Origin: CATQHW01 sp965243545
Lineage (GTDB): Bacteria; Spirochaetota; Spirochaetia; SZUA-6; Bin103
Length of the DNA: 64,000 bases
Assembly (NCBI GenBank): GCA_965243545.1
Contig: OZ251573.1
Location: forward strand, 3,906,001 to 3,970,000
Direction of reading: 5' to 3'
The first letter of the stretch is position 1, and the number at the start of each line of letters is the position of its first letter. Below are positions 51,174 through 58,914 of the stretch, in pieces. Below the pieces are notes generated by a model. It was not told where the DNA came from. It worked only from the letters and a program-made list of their open reading frames with translations, and did not search any database. Position numbers and translations under genes: made by a program.

Positions 51174-52455
51174 GGGCGGCGAAGCGGTCGAAGAAGCCGG
51201 GGAAGGTCTTGGCCGTGCAGCCGGGGTCCAGGATCGTGAGGCCCGGCACGCGCAGGCCGGTCACGGCGAACGCCATGGCCATGCGGTGGTCCCGGTAGGT
51301 GCGCACCGGCGCCGGGGTCAGGCCCCCCTTCGCCGGCTCGATGCGCAGGCCGTCCGCGCGCTCCTCCACCGCGGCGCCGAGCCGGCGCAGCTCGGCGGCC
51401 AGGGCGGCGATGCGGTCGGTCTCCTGCAGGCGGATGTGCGCGACGTTGCGGATCGTCACCGGCGAATCGGCAAACGGCGCGATCGCCGCGAACGTGGGCG
51501 TCAGGTCGGACACCGCGTTGAGGTCGAGGTCGGCCCCGCGCAGCCGTTCGGGACCGGTCACGGTAATGCCGTCCGCGTCCTCGCGCACCCCGCAGCCCAT
51601 CCGCTCCAGGATCGCGGCGCACGCCACGTCGCCCTGCGGCGAGTCGGCGGACAGCCCGCGCACGCGCACGCTGCCGCCGGTCAGCGCCGCGGCAGCCAGG
51701 AAGTAGGAGGCGTTGGTCGCGTCCGGCTCGACGTCGTAGGCGCGGCCGCGGTAGCCGGCGCCGGCGGCGATGCGGAACACGCCGGGCCGCGGCCGGTCGA
51801 CGCCGACGCCGAAGTCCCGCATCACCCGCACCGACAGGTCGATGAACGGCTCCGACGGCACCGCGCCGCGCACGACGATGGTGGTGGCGCCGGCGGCCGC
51901 CGGCGCGCACAGCAGCAGCGCCGACACCGGCTGGCTGCTGTGCGCGGCGCTCATCTCGATGCGCCCGCCGGGCAGGCCGGCCGCCCGCAGCTCGAACGGC
52001 AGATGGCCGGGCCGGCCGGCAAAGCGGAAGCGCGCGCCGGCGGCGGTCAGCACCGCCGGCAGGTCGCCCATCGGCCGCTCCCGCATACGCGGCGCGCCGT
52101 CGAAGCGGTAGACGCCGTGTCCGGCCGCCGCCGCCGCGGTGAGGAAACGGGCGGCGGTGCCGGCGTTGCGCACGTCGAGTTCGGCCGCCGCCGCCGGTAT
52201 GCGGCCGCCGCCGCCGGCTACCGAAATGCGGTCACGGGCGGCGTCCGGCTCGACCCGGATGCCGAGCCGCGACAACCCCTCCATGCACGCTTCGGTGTCT
52301 TCGCTGAACAGCGCGCCGCGCAGCGTCGACCGGCCGGCCGCCAGCGCCGCCGCCACCAGCGCGCGGTTGGTCAGGCTCTTTGAGCCCGGCGCGGTCACCG
52401 CGCCGCGCACCGGCCCGGCGGCCGGCGTTACCCGGTACGCGTTCTGCGCGTCCAT
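51148..52455 (-). CDS. aroA: EPSP synthase
   Basis: The 435-residue shikimate-pathway enzyme joins shikimate-3-phosphate and phosphoenolpyruvate. It has VTAPGSKSLTNRALVAAALA at the N-terminus, VRNAGTAARFLTAAAAAGHG, AHSSQPVSALLL, TRNASYF-like ATNASYFLAAAALTG and the C-terminal RTYRDHRMAMAFAVTGLR. The start ATG at 52455 lies 6 nt after a TAGGCT box, so it is probably leaderless. It is divergent from ridA with 73 bp between starts. Confidence 0.95.
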   Translation of the reverse strand: MDAQNAYRVTPAAGPVRGAVTAPGSKSLTNRALVAAALAAGRSTLRGALFSEDTEACMEGLSRLGIRVEPDAARDRISVAGGGGRIPAAAAELDVRNAGTAARFLTAAAAAGHGVYRFDGAPRMRERPMGDLPAVLTAAGARFRFAGRPGHLPFELRAAGLPGGRIEMSAAHSSQPVSALLLCAPAAAGATTIVVRGAVPSEPFIDLSVRVMRDFGVGVDRPRPGVFRIAAGAGYRGRAYDVEPDATNASYFLAAAALTGGSVRVRGLSADSPQGDVACAAILERMGCGVREDADGITVTGPERLRGADLDLNAVSDLTPTFAAIAPFADSPVTIRNVAHIRLQETDRIAALAAELRRLGAAVEERADGLRIEPAKGGLTPAPVRTYRDHRMAMAFAVTGLRVPGLTILDPGCTAKTFPGFFDRFAALTAAGGRR

Positions 52456-52461
52456 GCGGAC

Positions 52462-52467
52462 AGCCTA
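52462..52467 (-). promoter_or_regulatory. aroA -10 box (leaderless)
   Basis: On the minus strand TAGGCT ends 6 nt before the aroA ATG. The -35 is weak. Confidence 0.45.
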
Positions 52468-52493
52468 CCCCGCCGGCGCGCCGGCCGCACCGC

Positions 52494-52522
52494 TTGGCGG
52501 ACCGGCCGGCGGGCTTTAGGAT
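52494..52522 (+). promoter_or_regulatory. ridA promoter (leaderless)
   Basis: TTGGCG (52494-52499), a 17-nt spacer and TAGGAT (52517-52522) end 6 nt before the ATG at 52529. Confidence 0.65.
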
Positions 52523-52528
52523 GGACGC

Positions 52529-52906
52529 ATGAACCGTGAAGCGATCACCCCGCAGGCAGGACCGCCGCCCGGCGGTCCCTATTCGCCCATCATCCGCTAC
52601 GGAAACCTCGCCTTCATCTCCGGCCAGGTCGCGCTGGACCCCTCCACCGGCCAAGGCGTGCGCGACTCGTTCGAGGCGGAGACCCACCAGGTGCTGCGTA
52701 ACCTGCGCACGCAGGTGGAGGCCGCCGGATCGAGCATGGACAAGGTGCTCAAGACCACCGTGTTCCTGGCGGACATGGACAACTTTGCGCGGCTCAACGA
52801 CATCTACGTCGAGTACTTCGCCGAGCCGCAGCCGGCGCGCAGCACCATCTGCGCCGCCCCGCCCGGCGGCTACCGGGTGGAGATCGAGGCGATCGTCGGC
52901 TGCTGA
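52529..52906 (+). CDS. ridA: RidA/YjgF-family enamine deaminase
   Basis: The 125-residue protein matches RidA. It has GPYSPIIRYGNLAFISGQVA at the N-terminus, TGQGVRDSFEAETHQVLRNL in the middle, and ARSTICAAPPGGYRVEIEAI with the conserved Arg and Glu. RidA hydrolyses reactive enamine/imine by-products of PLP enzymes. It starts 6 nt after its -10 box without a ribosome site. A small membrane protein gene begins 4 bp after it. Confidence 0.92.
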   Translation: MNREAITPQAGPPPGGPYSPIIRYGNLAFISGQVALDPSTGQGVRDSFEAETHQVLRNLRTQVEAAGSSMDKVLKTTVFLADMDNFARLNDIYVEYFAEPQPARSTICAAPPGGYRVEIEAIVGC

Positions 52907-52909
52907 CCC

Positions 52910-53119
52910 ATGCACGGCCTGCTGGTGGCCGCCGGCCTGCTGCTGTTGAGCGCCGCGTCGTTCACGCTGGCGATGCCGATCCTGGACTTCACCGGCATGT
53001 TCCGCCAGCTGTTCGCGGACTACCCGGCAACGCCGGCGACCGCCGCCCGTCTGGCGGTCGCCGGAGCGGTCTGTCTGCTGCTCGGCTGGCTCTGGTACCG
53101 CAAGAGCGGCGGCGTCTGA
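52910..53119 (+). CDS. Small two-TM membrane protein
   Basis: The 69-residue protein has two hydrophobic helices, about residues 2-22 (LLVAAGLLLLSAASFTLAMP) and 48-63 (LAVAGAVCLLLGWLWY), ending RKSGGV. It lies 3 nt after ridA, in the same transcript. I do not recognise it. Confidence 0.6.
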   Translation: MHGLLVAAGLLLLSAASFTLAMPILDFTGMFRQLFADYPATPATAARLAVAGAVCLLLGWLWYRKSGGV

Positions 53120-53164
53120 GGCGGCCACCCGGCGCCGGGGCCTGCGGCTCCGAATGCCTGCGCG

Positions 53165-54922
53165 TCAGGCGGGCGCGGCCGGCCGTCCCGTCAGGCTGGC
53201 GTTGATCAGGCCGGCGAACACCGGGCTCGGCGCGCCGGGACGGCTCAGAAACTCCGGGTGGTACTGGACGCTGAGGTAGAACGGGTGCTCCGGCAGCTCC
53301 GCCACCTGCACGATCGGCTGTCCCGGCGCCCACCCGGAAAAGACCATGCCGCCGCGCTCCAGCAGCTGCCGGTAGAGCGGATTGAGCTCGTAGCGGTGCC
53401 GGAACCGTTCCTCGATGCGCTCCGCCCCGTACAGCCGGGCGGCCAGCGAACCGGGCCGCAGCCGCACGGTGCGCCGGCCCAACCGCATGGAGCCGCCGAT
53501 CCCTTCGATCTGGTACTGCTCCGGGAGCAGCAGCACGATCGGCGATCCGGTCCGCGGTTCGACTTCCTGGGTGTTGGCGGCCGGCAGCGCGCAACGGTCG
53601 CGAGCGAACTCCACCATCGCCGCCTGGAAGCCGTAGCAGATGCCGAGCATCGGCATGCCGCGCCGGCGGGCGTAGGCGGCGCAGGCGATCTTTCCTTCCC
53701 AGCCGCGGCGGCCGAAACCGCCCGGCACCACCAGGCCGTCCAGGTCCCGCAGGTACTGGCCCGCGTGCCGTTCGCGCGCCGCCGGTGAGCCGCCGGCGTC
53801 GATCAGGTCGGACGGCACGTCGACCGCCTCCACCCGCACCTGCCGGCCGGCGCCGGCGTGCTCCAGCGCGTTGTGGATGCTGGCGTAGGTGTCGCGCGGC
53901 CCCAGGTACTTGCCGGCTATGCCGATCCGCACGGTCCGCCGGGTCCGCGTAAGCGCCTGCAGGTAGCGCTGCAGGCCGCCGGCCGCCGCCGGCGGAGAAT
54001 CTCCGGACGCCGCACGCCCGTCCATGCCGAAGTACTCCAGGCAGATGTCGTCGACGCGCTGCTCCTGCAGGTGGCCGGGCACGCGATAGATCGACCGCTG
54101 ATTGTGCAGGTCGATCACGTTGCGCGCCGGCATCCGCAGCCGGTCGGCCAGCTTCCGCCGCACGCCCGGATCGACCGCGTTTTCGGCCCGGCAGACCAGC
54201 ATCTGCGGCTTGATCCCCATCTGCATCAGCAGCTGCGTGCCGTGCTGCGCCGCCTTGCTCTTCTGTTCGTTGAGATGGCGCGCCTCGATGATCCACACCA
54301 GGTTGATGAAGAAGACGTTGCGCTCCCCCTCCTGGTAGGCCAGGTCGCTCATCGCCGAGATGTAGGTCCGGTTCTCCTCGTCGCCGACCGTGCCGCCGAT
54401 CTCCACCAGCGTGATGTCGGCGCCGGCCGCCTGCGTCGACTCGCGCACGAATCGCACCAGCTCGCCGGTGACGTGCGGGAAGAACTGCACGTCCGATCCC
54501 GAGAACTGGCCGCTCCGCTCCAGCGCGTTGATCCGCTGGCTGAGCCGGCCGTTGGTGAAGTAGTTGTGCTGCGACAGGCTGCGGCCCATGAACCGCTCGT
54601 AGGTGCCTATGTCCATGTCGCACTCGGTGCCGTCGTCCAGGACGAAGACCTCGCCGTGGCGGTACGGGCTCAGCGTGCCGGCGTCCTCGTTGTAGTAGCC
54701 GTCCATCTTGATCAGGTTGGTGGAGTAGCCGCGGTCGGCCAGCAGACGCGCCAGGCCGGCCGAGAAGATGCCCTTGCCGAGTCCGCTCATCACGCTGCCG
54801 GTGACGATGACGAAGCGCGCCTGGCCGATCCGGTAGCCGTCCGGCAGGGTGCGGTAGCGCTCGCCGGGGTCGGAGGCGTCGCTCATGGCCCGCAGCGCGC
54901 TGGGGACCGGCCGGCCGCTCAT
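53165..54922 (-). CDS. pyrG: CTP synthase (divergent)
   Basis: The 585-residue enzyme aminates UTP. The N-terminal synthetase domain reads FVIVTGSVMSGLGKGIFSAG followed by NLIKMDGYYNEDAGTLSPYR and HGEVFVLDDGTECDMDIG. The C-terminal glutaminase domain has LVVPGGFGRRGWEGKIACAA, the catalytic Cys in MLGICYGFQAAMVEF and the His-Glu pair in QYHPEFLSRPGAPS. Typical enzymes have GGVVSSLGKG and KFDPYLNVD; here these are GSVMSGLGKG and KMDGYYNED, so it belongs to a divergent branch. The ATG at 54922 overlaps the upstream acyltransferase stop. Residues 1-30 may be untranslated. Confidence 0.9.
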   Translation of the reverse strand: MSGRPVPSALRAMSDASDPGERYRTLPDGYRIGQARFVIVTGSVMSGLGKGIFSAGLARLLADRGYSTNLIKMDGYYNEDAGTLSPYRHGEVFVLDDGTECDMDIGTYERFMGRSLSQHNYFTNGRLSQRINALERSGQFSGSDVQFFPHVTGELVRFVRESTQAAGADITLVEIGGTVGDEENRTYISAMSDLAYQEGERNVFFINLVWIIEARHLNEQKSKAAQHGTQLLMQMGIKPQMLVCRAENAVDPGVRRKLADRLRMPARNVIDLHNQRSIYRVPGHLQEQRVDDICLEYFGMDGRAASGDSPPAAAGGLQRYLQALTRTRRTVRIGIAGKYLGPRDTYASIHNALEHAGAGRQVRVEAVDVPSDLIDAGGSPAARERHAGQYLRDLDGLVVPGGFGRRGWEGKIACAAYARRRGMPMLGICYGFQAAMVEFARDRCALPAANTQEVEPRTGSPIVLLLPEQYQIEGIGGSMRLGRRTVRLRPGSLAARLYGAERIEERFRHRYELNPLYRQLLERGGMVFSGWAPGQPIVQVAELPEHPFYLSVQYHPEFLSRPGAPSPVFAGLINASLTGRPAAPA

Positions 54923-56148
54923 GCGGCGTTGAGGAGGTGGCTCAGCTTGTTGCCGTAGTAGGAGGCCAGGTGCGGGTGGTGGATGAAGATCTCCCGGTCG
55001 TCGTATTCCAGGGTCCGGTACGACTTGGTGGCGATGACCGGAATGTGCGGGTAGTTGAAGAGCTGCGCGGTGCGCTGCAGCAGCTCCTCCAGCGGCTTGC
55101 GCTTGCCGGCCCGGTACAGCGGCCCGGTGTCGAGTCCGGCGTCGTCGGCGGCGGTGATGGTCCGGTCGACCCGTTCGGCAAGCTCGGTGCGGGAGATGCG
55201 GAACCGGTTGTCGAGCGACGCGAACACCGCCGTGCTTTCGTAGACGCGGATCAGGCGGCCGATCCGGTCGTGCACGGCGCGAGCCGCCTCTTTGGCGCGG
55301 GCGCGCAGGTCGGCGGCCATCGCCTCTCCGAACTTGATGACCACCCGTGAGCGCTGGTTGCGGATGCGCCGCGTGACCGGCACGCGCAGAAACGCGTAGT
55401 AGTTGTCGTACACGTACTTGGCAAACTTGCTCTGCCGCGGTCCGGCGCGGTGGTATGAACGGAACACCATGTCCTCCGGCACCCGTTCGTAGGAGATGTT
55501 GATGGGAACGTAGCTGGCCCCCTCCAGGCGAAGGTCGCGCAACGCGTTGCGGACGGTCAGAAAGACCAGCGGCGACAACGGGTTGAGGCGGCCGGTGTAG
55601 GAGCGGCCGTACTTGACGTCGCCGGTGAACTCGTCGGTCTCATAGCCGGGAAAGACCATGAGGTGCAGTCCGTCGCGGGCGAGCACCCGTTTGAGCTGAT
55701 CGAGGTACAGGGAGTTGTACTGCTCGCGGGTCACGATCACCGGCCGGACGCCGAGCGACTTGAGCACCAGGTTCGGAAACCAGCGGCGGGCGTGGAAGGC
55801 GCGCTGGTCGCGCACCACCATGAAGGCGCCGCACTTGCGAAGGAACGTGTCGAGCGGCCCGATGAACAGATTGTCCCCGGCCTGCACGGCGGCGCGGACG
55901 TCGTGCAGCGTCAGGTACGCCTGCAGCATCATCCAGTCGTATTCGCTCTGATGGTTGGGGACGAAGACCAGCCGTTCGCCGGCTTCCGAGCGGCGCTTGG
56001 TTTCCTCCAGGCCCTCGATCTCGACCTGATCGAAGCAGGCTCCGAACAGGTGGCGGTCGACCGCGGTCGCCACCCGGCGCACGTACCGTTCGCTGCGCCG
56101 GTGGTGGAGCAGGTCGAGCAGGGCGGCGCGGTCGAGGTCGCTCCTCAC
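54919..56148 (-). CDS. Glycerol-phosphate acyltransferase-like protein
   Basis: The 409-residue acyltransferase has the HX4D motif in FVPNHQSEYDWMMLQAYL, a substrate motif LHLMVFPGYETDEFTGDVKY, and VPINISYERVPEDMVF, which fit PlsB-like glycerol-3-phosphate acyltransferases. It transfers fatty acyl chains to glycerol phosphate at the membrane. The start is GTG at 56148, overlapping the lpdA stop; a longer frame upstream is not used. The C-terminus HHPHLASYYGNKLSHLL is conserved in its spirochaete relatives. Confidence 0.8.
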   Translation of the reverse strand: MRSDLDRAALLDLLHHRRSERYVRRVATAVDRHLFGACFDQVEIEGLEETKRRSEAGERLVFVPNHQSEYDWMMLQAYLTLHDVRAAVQAGDNLFIGPLDTFLRKCGAFMVVRDQRAFHARRWFPNLVLKSLGVRPVIVTREQYNSLYLDQLKRVLARDGLHLMVFPGYETDEFTGDVKYGRSYTGRLNPLSPLVFLTVRNALRDLRLEGASYVPINISYERVPEDMVFRSYHRAGPRQSKFAKYVYDNYYAFLRVPVTRRIRNQRSRVVIKFGEAMAADLRARAKEAARAVHDRIGRLIRVYESTAVFASLDNRFRISRTELAERVDRTITAADDAGLDTGPLYRAGKRKPLEELLQRTAQLFNYPHIPVIATKSYRTLEYDDREIFIHHPHLASYYGNKLSHLLNAA

Positions 56149-57548
56149 CGCGGCCGGAAGACGTGGGTGGCGGTGCCGAACAGCGCCTCGCCTGCCTCCA
56201 TCAGCGTCTCCGACAGCGTGGGGTGCGGATGGATGGTCAAGCGCAGGTCGGTGGCGACCGCCCCCATCTCGACCGCCAGCACCGCCTCCGCGATCAGCTC
56301 GCCGGCGCCGGGGCCGGCGATGCCGCAGCCGAGCAGCCGTTCCGTCCCCGGATCGACCAGCAGCTTGGTGAGCCCCTCCGGCCGGCCCAGGGTGGTCGCG
56401 CGGCCGGAGGCGGCCCACGGAAAGCGGGCTACCTGCACGTCGCGGCCGTGCGCCTTGGCCTCCGTCTCCGTCAGCCCGCACCAGGCGATCTCGGGATCGG
56501 TGAAGACCACGGCCGGAATCGCCTGCGGTTCAAAGGCGACCCGCCGGCCGGCCGCCGCCTCGGCGGCGACGCGCCCTTCGTGCGACGCCTTGTGCGCCAG
56601 CATCGGCTGTCCGGCGACGTCGCCGACCGCGAAGATCGCCGGGTCGCCGGTGCGCTGCTGGTCGTCGTGTTCGATGAACCCGTCCGCGCCGACCGCAACG
56701 CCGGTCTGCTCCAGGCCGAGGTTGCCGGTGTTCGGCACGCGGCCCACGCTCACCAGCATCCGGTCGTAGCGTTCGGCGCCGCCGGCCGCCCCGGCCAGGG
56801 TCACCGCCAAGCCGCCGTCACCGGTCTCCTCGACCGCCTCGACGCGGGTCCCGGTATGGACTGCGGCCAGGCTGCCGCGCAGCCGGCGCTCCAGCACGCC
56901 CACCAGGTCGCGGTCGACACCCGGCAGCAGCCCGCCGGTCATCTCCACCACCGTCACGGCGCTGCCGAGCGCCGCGTACGCGCTGCCGAGCTCCAGCCCG
57001 ATGTACCCGCCGCCCACCACCAGCAGCCGGCCCGGGACGTCGGCCAGCTCCAGCGCGGAGGTCGAATCGAGCACCCGATCGGAGTCGATCGCCAGCGCCG
57101 CCGGCGCCGCCGGCCGTGACCCGGTTGCGATGATGGCGTGATCGAAGGCGACCCGCTGCTCGCCGCCGGCGGTGTTCACGGCGATCTCGTGGGAGCCGGT
57201 AAAGCGGCCGCGGCCCTGCGCCAGCGTCACTTTGCGTTGCCGGGCCAGCGATCCGAGCCCGCCGGTCAAGCGGTTCACCACCGATCCCTTCCACGCGCGC
57301 ACCGCGGCCAGGTCGATCTGCGGCGCGCCGAAGCGGACGCCCCACGCCTCCGCTTCGCGGGCGTCGCCGATCATCTTGGCCACGTGCAGCAGCGCCTTGG
57401 ACGGGATGCAGCCGCGGTACAGGCAGACGCCTCCCGGGTTCGGCGCGTCGTCGATCAGGGTCACCGCCAGCCCCAGGTCGGCGGCCAGAAAGGCCGCCGC
57501 GTACCCGCCGGGGCCGCCGCCCAGCACCGCCAGCCGTTGGGCGCTCAC
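56145..57548 (-). CDS. lpdA: Dihydrolipoyl dehydrogenase
   Basis: The 467-residue flavoprotein regenerates lipoyl groups of 2-oxoacid dehydrogenase complexes or the glycine cleavage system. It has the FAD loop LAVLGGGPGGYAAAFLAADL, the redox pair in GGVCLYRGCIPSKALL, the NAD loop LLVVGGGYIGLELGSAYA, FAVGDVAGQPMLAHKASHEG and the C-terminal HPHPTLSETLMEAGEALFG with the catalytic His-Glu. No E1 or E2 genes are in the window. It starts with GTG at 57548. Confidence 0.93.
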   Translation of the reverse strand: MSAQRLAVLGGGPGGYAAAFLAADLGLAVTLIDDAPNPGGVCLYRGCIPSKALLHVAKMIGDAREAEAWGVRFGAPQIDLAAVRAWKGSVVNRLTGGLGSLARQRKVTLAQGRGRFTGSHEIAVNTAGGEQRVAFDHAIIATGSRPAAPAALAIDSDRVLDSTSALELADVPGRLLVVGGGYIGLELGSAYAALGSAVTVVEMTGGLLPGVDRDLVGVLERRLRGSLAAVHTGTRVEAVEETGDGGLAVTLAGAAGGAERYDRMLVSVGRVPNTGNLGLEQTGVAVGADGFIEHDDQQRTGDPAIFAVGDVAGQPMLAHKASHEGRVAAEAAAGRRVAFEPQAIPAVVFTDPEIAWCGLTETEAKAHGRDVQVARFPWAASGRATTLGRPEGLTKLLVDPGTERLLGCGIAGPGAGELIAEAVLAVEMGAVATDLRLTIHPHPTLSETLMEAGEALFGTATHVFRPR

Positions 57549-57649
57549 GCGGCCACCGCCGCCCGTTCCGTCCGGTCCCGTTCCGTTCCGATCATCGGCG
57601 TATCATCACCGCGCGGGGCCGGCAGGGCAAGCGCGCCCCGCCGCGTCGC

Positions 57650-57703
57650 GGCGGCCCGTCGCTTGGTGGCGGCCCGTCGCTTGGCGGCGGCCCGTCGCCT
57701 GGC
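57650..57703. repeat. Three-copy 18-bp tandem repeat upstream of pyrF
   Basis: GGCGGCCCGTCGCTTGGT (57650-57667) is followed by GGCGGCCCGTCGCTTGGC (57668-57685) and GGCGGCCCGTCGCCTGGC (57686-57703). It lies in the 178-bp gap between the divergent starts of lpdA and pyrF. Confidence 0.9.
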
Positions 57704-57726
57704 GACGGCATGCTACGCTGCCGGTC

Positions 57727-58479
57727 ATGGAAGCGAACGATCGCCTCATCGTCGCGCTCGACGTGTCGACGCACGATGAAGCGGAGGCGCTGGTCGACGC
57801 GCTCGACAACGTGTCGTTCTTCAAGATCGGGCTGCAGCTGCTCCTGGCCGGCGATCTCTTCGGGCTGCTGGCGCGCATGCGGGCGGCGCGCGGCGGCCGC
57901 GGGGCGGTCTTCCTGGACCTCAAGATCGCCGGCGACATCGGCAACACCATCACCGAGTTCGTGCGCGGCGCGGGGCGGCTCGGCGCGCGCTTCATCAACT
58001 TCGTGGAGGCGGCCGACGCCGCGATCACCACGGACATGCTGGCCGCCGGCCGCGCGGCGCGCGGCGATGCGCCGTTTCCGCAGTTTCTGGCGGTGCCCCT
58101 GCCGTCCAGTCTGGGAAGGCCGGCCAGCCTGGGAAGCACCGCTGACCCGGCGCGCGGCGTGGACGGGTACGTCGTCGATCGCGGCCGCGCCATGCTCGCC
58201 GCCGGGTGCGACGGGCTGGTCGTATCCGGTTCGGCGATCGGGGCGTGCCGGCGCGCCTTGCCGGACGCCGTCCTGGTGAGCCCCGGCGTCCGCCCGGCAG
58301 GGGCGGCGCACGACGATCACGCGCGGTCTACCACGCCGGCGGAGGCGATTCGCATGGGCGCCGACTACTTGGTCGTGGGCCGGCCGATCCGCAACGCGCC
58401 CGACCCGCGCGGCGCCGCGCAGCGCATCATCGACGAGATCGCCTGGGCGTCATCATGTCAGACGCCTGCGTCCGGTTAG
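57727..58479 (+). CDS. pyrF: Orotidine 5'-phosphate decarboxylase
   Basis: The 250-residue TIM barrel makes UMP. It starts NDRLIVALDVSTHDEAEAL with the catalytic Asp, has FFKIGLQLLLAGDLFGL, then the DxKxxD-type active site in AVFLDLKIAGDIGNTITEFV. It ends with VLVSPGVRPAG and MGADYLVVGRPIRNAPDP. The ATG at 57727 lies 7 nt after a TACGCT box (57714-57719), suggesting a leaderless start. The sequence around LPSSLGRPASLGS has a small internal duplication. Confidence 0.93.
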   Translation: MEANDRLIVALDVSTHDEAEALVDALDNVSFFKIGLQLLLAGDLFGLLARMRAARGGRGAVFLDLKIAGDIGNTITEFVRGAGRLGARFINFVEAADAAITTDMLAAGRAARGDAPFPQFLAVPLPSSLGRPASLGSTADPARGVDGYVVDRGRAMLAAGCDGLVVSGSAIGACRRALPDAVLVSPGVRPAGAAHDDHARSTTPAEAIRMGADYLVVGRPIRNAPDPRGAAQRIIDEIAWASSCQTPASG

Positions 58480-58527
58480 AAGCCTGAGCGGCCGGCCGGC
58501 CGGGATGCCGGCCGCGCCGCGCGGTGG

Positions 58528-58533
58528 TATACT
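58528..58533 (+). promoter_or_regulatory. Extended -10 box upstream of the small Cys protein gene
   Basis: TGGTATACT (TATACT at 58528-58533) has a TG extension. The next gene has a ribosome site, CGGAGGAA, before its ATG at 58555. Confidence 0.5.
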
Positions 58534-58554
58534 ACCGGCAACCGGAGGAAACCG

Positions 58555-58848
58555 ATGGCGACGATCATCCTGAGCGTGGCGATCATGATCGCGGCTGCGG
58601 CCGCGCTGTCGCTCAAGGTGCTGCTCGGCCGGCAGCGTGAGGTGAAGCGCTTCGGCTGCGGCAGCTTTACCCCCCTCGACCAGCGCCATTCGGCAGCGGA
58701 GGGGGCGTCCGCCGCCTGCGGCGTGTGCGGCGCGCAGGAGGGGGAAGCGTGCCAGGGCGATGAGGCCATCGCTGACGATTCCGTCGTCGACGGCGACGGA
58801 ATCGTCGTTGCCGAACCGCCCGACCGCCCCGGCTTTTCGCGCAACTGA
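58555..58848 (+). CDS. Small single-TM protein with CxxC
   Basis: The 97-residue protein has an N-terminal hydrophobic helix (ATIILSVAIMIAAAAALSL, about residues 2-22). An EVKRFGCGSF segment and a CGVCG motif follow, then an acidic, low-complexity tail. The ATG follows CGGAGGAAACCG at normal spacing. It sits between pyrF and folC. The function is unknown; the three Cys could bind metal. Confidence 0.5.
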   Translation: MATIILSVAIMIAAAAALSLKVLLGRQREVKRFGCGSFTPLDQRHSAAEGASAACGVCGAQEGEACQGDEAIADDSVVDGDGIVVAEPPDRPGFSRN

Positions 58849-58914
58849 CGCCGCCGCCCGTCTTGACGACCGCGCCCTGACGCGACCAAGGCGCCGACCG
58901 CGCCGGTACCGGCC

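Noticed and set aside
54919..56481. Acyltransferase with a 110-residue N-terminal extension
   Set aside because: The extension is an antisense-like shadow of lpdA in another frame; the GTGA overlap at 56148 gives a natural start.
57549..57596. A 16-codon frame before lpdA whose stop overlaps the lpdA GTG, as in leader peptides
   Set aside because: Its content is Arg/Glu/Ala repeats without a run of regulatory codons, and no attenuator hairpins are visible. It is probably chance in GC-rich DNA.
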